Below, one piece after another: positions 15,484 to 19,974 of a stretch of DNA of 19,974 nucleotides. A model generated the notes under the pieces. That model saw nothing but the letters and a program-made list of their open reading frames with translations, was not told the DNA's origin and ran no database searches. Source of the DNA: JBEKSX01 sp049516635 (lineage in GTDB: Bacteria; Bacteroidota; Ignavibacteria; Tepidaquicellales; OLB5); the NCBI GenBank assembly GCA_049516635.1, contig JBEKSX010000066.1, forward strand, positions 1 through 19,974, in the 5' to 3' direction. The position numbers and the translations under genes are program-made. Within the stretch, counting starts at the first letter, position 1; each line of letters opens with the position of its first letter.

Positions 15484-15515
15484 TATTTCAAATCAATTAA
15501 TAGGACTTAATTAAA

Positions 15516-16466
15516 ATGGTTGAAACTTTAGAGGACTATAGCATAAGTAAATCAGTTAAGTCCCAGTCTTCGCTTGTGAACAAGGTTGGTATCATCGGGT
15601 GCGGAGCGATGGGACAGGATATTTCCCTGCTGGTCAGCAGCCGTGGGATGGATGTGGTCTTCATTGAAATATCAAATCTCAGGATAAAGCAGGTCTTCAA
15701 TGAAATGAATGCCAAGCTCGACGAGATGATAAACCGCTGGGGATTTACCCCCAGCGAAAAAAGAGCTGTTCTATCGCGTATCAAAGGTTCTACAGATTAC
15801 ACCGTCCTGAAAAGATGCAGCATCGTTATCGAATGTGTCAGCACTCATGGGTATGAAAATGTTATTCCCGTTAAAAAAGATATATTCAAGAAGATAGAGA
15901 AGGTTGTTCCGATAAAAACTATCATTGCATCGAACTCTTCATCTATAGTTATTTCGGAGATGTCATCGGTGCTTCACCATCCCGAAAGGGCAGTAGGAAT
16001 GCACTTCCTTGCTCCTGCAATGAATGTGAAGATCATCGAGGTTGAACGTTCTCTCAATACGTCTGAGGAAACGCTCAACTTTGTTTACAAATTTGCAAAG
16101 ATGATAGATAAAAAAGTGATACCGGTTAACGAATCCCCAGGCAATATCAGTACCAGGATCATCGTTCCGCTTATCAATGAAGCATGCTCTATGTATATGG
16201 AGGGCGTTGCAACTATAAAAGATATAGATGATACAATGAAAAAAGGCTACGGTCTTCAGCTGGGACCGTTCGAAATGGCGGACAAGATAGGGCTCGATAA
16301 GGTCGTGAAATGGATGGATAACCTTTATAAGGAGTTCGGTGACAGAAAATATAAAGTATCACCGCTTATCAAAAAGCTCTACAGATCTAACCGCCTCGGA
16401 AGGGTGACGGGAGAAGGCTTCTATAAATATATAAACGGTAAAAAGATCGCAACTAAAGAAGATTAA
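15516..16466 (+). CDS. 3-hydroxyacyl-CoA dehydrogenase-like protein with altered active site, between pta and ackA
   Basis: A 316-residue protein with a Rossmann domain (VGIIGCGAMGQDI; G28, G30, G33; Glu51 after strand 2, suggesting NAD rather than NADP) and the C-terminal helical domain of this family (LGPFEMADKIGLD at 249-261, GEGFYKY near the end). A tail of about 20 polar residues precedes the Rossmann fold. The catalytic pair is present: His163 in GMHFLAP and Glu175 in KIIEV, 12 residues apart as in human HADH (His158/Glu170). Two partner Asn of the standard enzyme are not: HFFNP is HFLAP (Ala166) and PGF-VNR is PGNISTR (Thr213). The substrate may therefore differ from 3-hydroxybutyryl-CoA. 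Gaps of 32 and 30 bases to pta and ackA indicate one transcript. It could link NADH balance to the acetyl-phosphate branch, which is an inference. Confidence 0.85.
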   Translation: MVETLEDYSISKSVKSQSSLVNKVGIIGCGAMGQDISLLVSSRGMDVVFIEISNLRIKQVFNEMNAKLDEMINRWGFTPSEKRAVLSRIKGSTDYTVLKRCSIVIECVSTHGYENVIPVKKDIFKKIEKVVPIKTIIASNSSSIVISEMSSVLHHPERAVGMHFLAPAMNVKIIEVERSLNTSEETLNFVYKFAKMIDKKVIPVNESPGNISTRIIVPLINEACSMYMEGVATIKDIDDTMKKGYGLQLGPFEMADKIGLDKVVKWMDNLYKEFGDRKYKVSPLIKKLYRSNRLGRVTGEGFYKYINGKKIATKED

Positions 16467-16496
16467 TAGAAACTAAAACGGAATAAGTTAATTGAA

Positions 16497-17702
16497 ATGA
16501 AAGTATTAGTATTAAACTGCGGAAGTTCATCTATCAAATACCAGCTCTTTGACATGGATAAAAAGGATGTGCTTGCAAAAGGTATAATAGAAAAGATCGG
16601 CATGCACGGTGCATTTATTAAAAATGAGAGGAGTGACGGGGATACAATTAAGCTTGAAGGCGAGATAATTGACCACCAGTCCGGTATAGATCATTTGCTT
16701 GGACTGCTTGTCAGCGCGAAGCACGGCAGCATAAAGAACCTCGAAGAAATAAATGCGGTGGGGCACAGGGTAGTACACGGTGCGGAAAAATTTAATTCCA
16801 GCATGCTTATTACGGATGAAGTGATAAACAAGATGGAAGAATGCATCGAACTGGCACCGCTGCACAATCCTCCCAATCTAAAAGGTATCTATGCAATGAA
16901 AGCTCTGCTCCCTAATGTGCCGCAGGTGGGTGTATTCGATACAGCTTTCCACCAGACTATGCCAAAGTATGCATACATGTATGCCATACCATACTCTTTG
17001 TATGAGAAATATAAAATTAGAAGGTACGGCTTTCACGGGACAAGCCACAGGTACGTTTCGAAAAGAGCGTGCGAGATACTCGGTGTAAAATATGAGCATG
17101 TAAAGATAATCACTTGCCACCTCGGGAACGGAAGCTCAATTGCGGCTATACATAACGGAAGGTCCGTAGATACATCCATGGGATTAACCCCCGTTGAAGG
17201 ATTGATAATGGGAACACGGTGCGGAGATATAGATGCGGGTGTGCTGACATTTATCATGAACAAAGAGGAGATAAGCATCCAGACGACCAACACGCTTATC
17301 AATAAACACAGCGGCATGCTGGGAGTATCGGGTGTCTCATCCGATATGCGTGATATAGAAGATGCCGCTTTCAACAAGAAGAACGAGCGTGCAAAATTAT
17401 CTCTCGAAATGTTCAATTACAGGATCCGCAAATATATCGGCGCTTACACTGCCGCGATGAACGGCGTGGATATCATTGTTTTCACGGGCGGTATAGGTGA
17501 GAACTCGACTAGGACACGCGAAGAAATTTGCAAGCATCTCTCGTTCCTCGGAGTAGATTTTGACCGGAAGACGAATGAAGGAAGCAGGGGCAAGGAGGTT
17601 GTAATTACAAAGCCGGATTCTAAAATTAAAGTGATCATTGTTCCGACAAACGAAGAGTTTGTGATAGCCGAGGACACGGTGATGATAGTAAGCAAGAAAT
17701 AA
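16497..17702 (+). CDS. ackA: Acetate kinase
   Basis: A 401-residue ASKHA-fold kinase that makes ATP and acetate from acetyl phosphate and ADP. The known catalytic and binding residues of the Methanosarcina enzyme all appear at the same numbers: Asn7 (NCGSSS), Arg91 (GHRVVHG), Asp148 (FDTAFH), His180 (GFHGTSH) and Arg241 (MGTRCGD). HLGNGSS (208-214), GGIGENS and the NEE near 385-387 are also present. Length is normal. It is the last gene of the pta operon. A palindromic element lies 57 bases after the stop. Confidence 0.97.
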   Translation: MKVLVLNCGSSSIKYQLFDMDKKDVLAKGIIEKIGMHGAFIKNERSDGDTIKLEGEIIDHQSGIDHLLGLLVSAKHGSIKNLEEINAVGHRVVHGAEKFNSSMLITDEVINKMEECIELAPLHNPPNLKGIYAMKALLPNVPQVGVFDTAFHQTMPKYAYMYAIPYSLYEKYKIRRYGFHGTSHRYVSKRACEILGVKYEHVKIITCHLGNGSSIAAIHNGRSVDTSMGLTPVEGLIMGTRCGDIDAGVLTFIMNKEEISIQTTNTLINKHSGMLGVSGVSSDMRDIEDAAFNKKNERAKLSLEMFNYRIRKYIGAYTAAMNGVDIIVFTGGIGENSTRTREEICKHLSFLGVDFDRKTNEGSRGKEVVITKPDSKIKVIIVPTNEEFVIAEDTVMIVSKK

Positions 17703-17758
17703 TTAAGACATGTTAAATTAATGTATTTAGTTTATCAGATGTTCTCGTAATTTTGCAA

Positions 17759-17828
17759 AACCCCCCTTAATCCCCGCTCCTCCAAAGGCGGATCTTCGAC
17801 TTTGATCAAAGGGGGGATTAAGGGGGTT
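17759..17828 (-). repeat. 70-bp asymmetric palindromic element, right copy (inverted)
   Basis: It begins AACCCCCCTTAATCCCCGC and ends GGGGATTAAGGGGGTT. Its core read on the minus strand, GTCGAAGATCCGCC then TTTGGAGGAGC, is that of the 14157 element with about three substitutions. It lies between ackA and asnA. One G is missing in the right arm compared with the other copy. Confidence 0.8.
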
Positions 17829-17920
17829 AGAATCTGAATCCTGAGAGTTATCACATATCTATGAATAATTATGGTTTTAAAACATCTAATACGAGACGGG
17901 ATCTTAACTCATTTTTTAAA

Positions 17921-17952
17921 ATAAAAAAACCGCCCCTTATCAGAGCGGTTTT
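17921..17952 (-). terminator. Intrinsic terminator of asnA
   Basis: Read on the minus strand: AAAACCGC (17952-17945), an 11-base loop, GCGGTTTT (17933-17926), then further Ts (TTTATTTT). It begins 25 bases after the asnA stop. It can also work in the plus direction for ackA read-through, since the A-rich arm gives TTTTAATTT on the other side. Confidence 0.85.
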
Positions 17953-17977
17953 AATTTATATAGTCAGATAATTTTTT

Positions 17978-19108
17978 CTATTCGAGCACGAATATATTTT
18001 TCTTCGCGCAGATGTCTTTGAGTATCTTCGGCCAAACGGTTACACTGACCTCACCGAGGTGGGCTTTTTTGAGCAGGTACATATATGTCCTTGACTGTCC
18101 GATGCCTCCGCCGACACTGAGCGGGATTTCATTGTTCATTATCGCCTGGTGATACGGCAGTTTGAGAAAATCAAGCTGTCCCGTCATTTCGAGCTGCATC
18201 TTCAGTGTTTCGGGATTTACCCTGACGCCCATTGAGGTAAGTTCATGGCGGCGTTTGGTAATGTGGTTCCAGACTAGAATATCACCGTTTATCCCGTGCA
18301 TTGGCTGACCTTTTGCGGATACGGTGGGTGTTACCCAGTCATCGTAATCGGCGGCTCTCATTTCATGAGGATATCCGTCTTTCAATGTCCAGCCGATACC
18401 GATGATAAACACTGCCGGATATTTCTGCAAGATGGCGGTCTCACGTTGCTTGCGCGGCATATCGGGATACATATCAAGAATTTCTTCTGCGTGCAGGAAG
18501 GTCAGTTCTTCGGGCATATTGGGATATTTATCGCTCTTCAGTTTCGGGTATAATTCCTGAACAAGTTTCTCGGCCCCTTTAAGGACTTTCCATATTTTCT
18601 TTACTACGTCTTTCATGTAGTTAAGATTACGCTGCTCAGCGGTGATAACTTTTTCCCAGTCCCACTGGTCAACGTAACAGCTGTGGTCGTGGTCAAGAAA
18701 ATAGTCTTTTCTGACAGCACGCATATCGGTAATCAGTCCTTCACCGACCTTCATGCCGAACTGTTTCAGAGCTACTCTTTTCCACTTTGTTGCGGCTTGA
18801 ACCACCTGCGCATCAATAGGATGTTTATCGTAATCGTTAGATATATGGAACTGGATAGGTGTGCGTGAACCGTCACGGTCAAGATAATCATTTACTCCGC
18901 TTTCGACATCTACTATCAGCGGAACCTGAACCATAATAAGGTTCAGCTCTTTGCACATATTTTCTTCGATATAATGCTTTGCAGCGTAAAGAGCATGCAT
19001 GGTTTCTTTCGGATCGAGTATAGACTTATAGTCCTGCGGCAGGATTTTTTCTACGTCTTCGTAATTACCGATACCGGGTCCGGCAAGATCTGCCTTCTTA
19101 TTTGCCAT
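17978..19108 (-). CDS. asnA: Aspartate-ammonia ligase (asparagine synthetase A)
   Basis: A 376-residue class II aminoacyl-tRNA-synthetase-like enzyme making asparagine from aspartate, ammonia and ATP. Matches to AsnA along the chain include ATKWKR (106-111), GEGLITDMRAVR (122-133), SCYVDQWDWEKV (143-154), APxYDDW-like RAADYDDW, GDILVWN, LTSMGVRV and GGGIGQSR (333-340), the class II motif 3. E. coli AsnA has 330 residues; the excess is mostly an N-terminal stretch of about 30-35 residues (MANKKADLAGPGIGNYEDVE...). The start is fixed by a strong AAAAGGAG nine bases upstream. It is monocistronic as far as seen, with its own terminator. Confidence 0.96.
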   Translation of the reverse strand: MANKKADLAGPGIGNYEDVEKILPQDYKSILDPKETMHALYAAKHYIEENMCKELNLIMVQVPLIVDVESGVNDYLDRDGSRTPIQFHISNDYDKHPIDAQVVQAATKWKRVALKQFGMKVGEGLITDMRAVRKDYFLDHDHSCYVDQWDWEKVITAEQRNLNYMKDVVKKIWKVLKGAEKLVQELYPKLKSDKYPNMPEELTFLHAEEILDMYPDMPRKQRETAILQKYPAVFIIGIGWTLKDGYPHEMRAADYDDWVTPTVSAKGQPMHGINGDILVWNHITKRRHELTSMGVRVNPETLKMQLEMTGQLDFLKLPYHQAIMNNEIPLSVGGGIGQSRTYMYLLKKAHLGEVSVTVWPKILKDICAKKNIFVLE

Positions 19109-19117
19109 TGTGTTTAT

Positions 19118-19125
19118 CTCCTTTT
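19118..19125 (-). promoter_or_regulatory. Shine-Dalgarno of asnA
   Basis: AAAAGGAG on the minus strand, nine bases before the ATG at 19108. It supports the long N-terminus of AsnA. Confidence 0.7.
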
Positions 19126-19305
19126 AAATTATTTGTTTAGCTTCTTGTATTTAAACTCGTATGAGGCTGATGTTGAATTGAAAATTTTATATCTACTAAT
19201 ATACAATTTAAAAATAATTTTTGATAGAGATTGTTTTTGGGACAGTATATAACTCGTGGCTCGAGCAGAGACGGTTTGTCACGGGTGGTTTTGACTACTA
19301 TCGCT

Positions 19306-19974
19306 TCAGCTCAGCGATTTCATCTTAACCCTCTCTTCGGGATTGGTGATAACCACTATTTTGCTGGGGGATTTAAGCACGTAATCGGGTTTGGGATTAT
19401 ATATCCATTCATTACCGCTTATTACAGCAAGCAGGAGGGTGTTCGGATGTTCATCCAGCATCAGTTCTGAGATCTTAAGCCCGTTATATTTTTCGCTGAG
19501 CACTATTTCTTCAACGCTAAGTTCTTTGTTCTTATCGGATAATGCTTTATCCAGCAAGCTCACAACATCGGGACGTAACATTTCTGAAGCCATCCTCACG
19601 CCTGCAATATAATTTTCGGAGATAACAGCATCTGCACCCGCTTTCTTCAGCTTATTCTCGTTTGCTGCATCCAGGCATCTTGCAACAACCCTGATATCCG
19701 GATTCAGATATTTTGCTGTCAGGCTTATCACAAGGTTACGGTTATCATCGCCCGTCGACGCAAATATCCCCTTTGCATTTTTTGCACCGGCTTTAATAAG
19801 AACCTCCTCTACATCTGCATCACCTTTGATGTAAACGACGTTGGGATATATCTTGCTGATGGAAGACAGGGTATTCTCGTTTTTATCTATTACAATTGTG
19901 CTCCTGTGTGTGGTATAGAGCTCATCAAGTATGTGCGAACCGACTCTGCCTACACCGCAGATGATATAATGATT
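19306..19974 (-). CDS. Potassium channel/transport RCK (TrkA-N and TrkA-C) protein, C-terminal part (5' end outside window)
   Basis: The frame is open to the right edge; the GTG at 19731 lies inside the domain and is not the start. The visible 222 residues begin NHYIICGVGRVGSHILDEL, the GxGxxG of a Rossmann-type RCK domain, followed by TIVIDKNE with the acidic nucleotide-binding residue, IKGDADVEEVL and FASTGDDNRNLV. After about residue 130 comes a TrkA-C domain (LSEKYNGLKISELML...). RCK domains gate K+ channels or Trk transporters in response to nucleotides or ions. The NHYIICG opening usually follows directly on a two-helix pore in MthK-like channels, so I expect a pore domain just outside the window. 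A stand-alone TrkA is the alternative. Confidence 0.88.
   Translation of the reverse strand, partial: NHYIICGVGRVGSHILDELYTTHRSTIVIDKNENTLSSISKIYPNVVYIKGDADVEEVLIKAGAKNAKGIFASTGDDNRNLVISLTAKYLNPDIRVVARCLDAANENKLKKAGADAVISENYIAGVRMASEMLRPDVVSLLDKALSDKNKELSVEEIVLSEKYNGLKISELMLDEHPNTLLLAVISGNEWIYNPKPDYVLKSPSKIVVITNPEERVKMKSLS

Noticed and set aside
17033..17416. 127-codon minus-strand frame within ackA
   Set aside because: It is antisense to conserved acetate kinase motifs, with no support of its own.
19731..19731. GTG start for the RCK protein at 19731
   Set aside because: The upstream frame encodes the nucleotide-binding half of the same domain, so this codon is an internal Val.

Overview
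The window reads as a chromosomal segment from a fermentative or facultatively respiring bacterium of the Bacteroidota/Chlorobi side of the tree, possibly Ignavibacteria-like. The grounds are: mostly weak Shine-Dalgarno signals, two candidate promoters of the Bacteroidota form (TTG, then TAnnTTTG), a secreted beta-barrel protein ending in an aromatic residue, an indolepyruvate oxidoreductase without ferredoxin domain, and many G/C-rich palindromic repeats between genes. The lineage is an inference. No rRNA, tRNA, CRISPR array or transposase was seen.

Layout. (1) 1-1250: a visibly AT-rich segment holding the 3' end of a prokaryotic Argonaute gene (PIWI domain without the RDG catalytic motif) and one small orphan ORF. 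This looks like the edge of a horizontally acquired defence locus that continues to the left. (2) 1479-4667, minus strand: a complete succinate dehydrogenase/fumarate reductase operon, sdhC-sdhD-sdhA-sdhB. SdhA lacks about 22 residues of a highly conserved FAD-site segment. (3) 5032-7229, minus: iorA-iorB, overlapping by 4 bp. (4) 7638-9023, plus: a hypothetical outer-membrane beta-barrel protein. (5) 9151-11838, plus: an ADP-forming acyl-CoA synthetase fused to a GNAT acetyltransferase. (6) 11975-13975, minus: a DinG/XPD-type iron-sulfur helicase with a TTG start. (7) 14479-17702, plus: pta, a 3-hydroxyacyl-CoA dehydrogenase-like gene, and ackA, apparently one operon. (8) 17978-19108, minus: asnA, followed by a good intrinsic terminator. 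(9) 19306-19974, minus: the C-terminal part of a TrkA/RCK potassium-channel protein, cut by the right edge.

The metabolic genes fit together. IorAB can turn aryl pyruvates into aryl-acetyl-CoA with reduction of a low-potential carrier. The ADP-forming synthetase can recover ATP from acyl-CoA, and Pta-AckA does so by way of acetyl phosphate. The GNAT domain could link acetyl-CoA level to protein acetylation. SDH/FRD joins this to the quinone pool.

The most unusual features are the SdhA deletion, the odd dehydrogenase between pta and ackA (catalytic His/Glu kept, both partner Asn replaced), and two nearly identical ~70-bp asymmetric palindromic elements in opposite orientation that bracket exactly the pta-dehydrogenase-ackA block. 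Several other palindromic repeats occupy the remaining intergenic gaps. I saw no clearly undescribed multi-gene system complete within the window. The truncated Argonaute locus at the left edge is the best lead for one.
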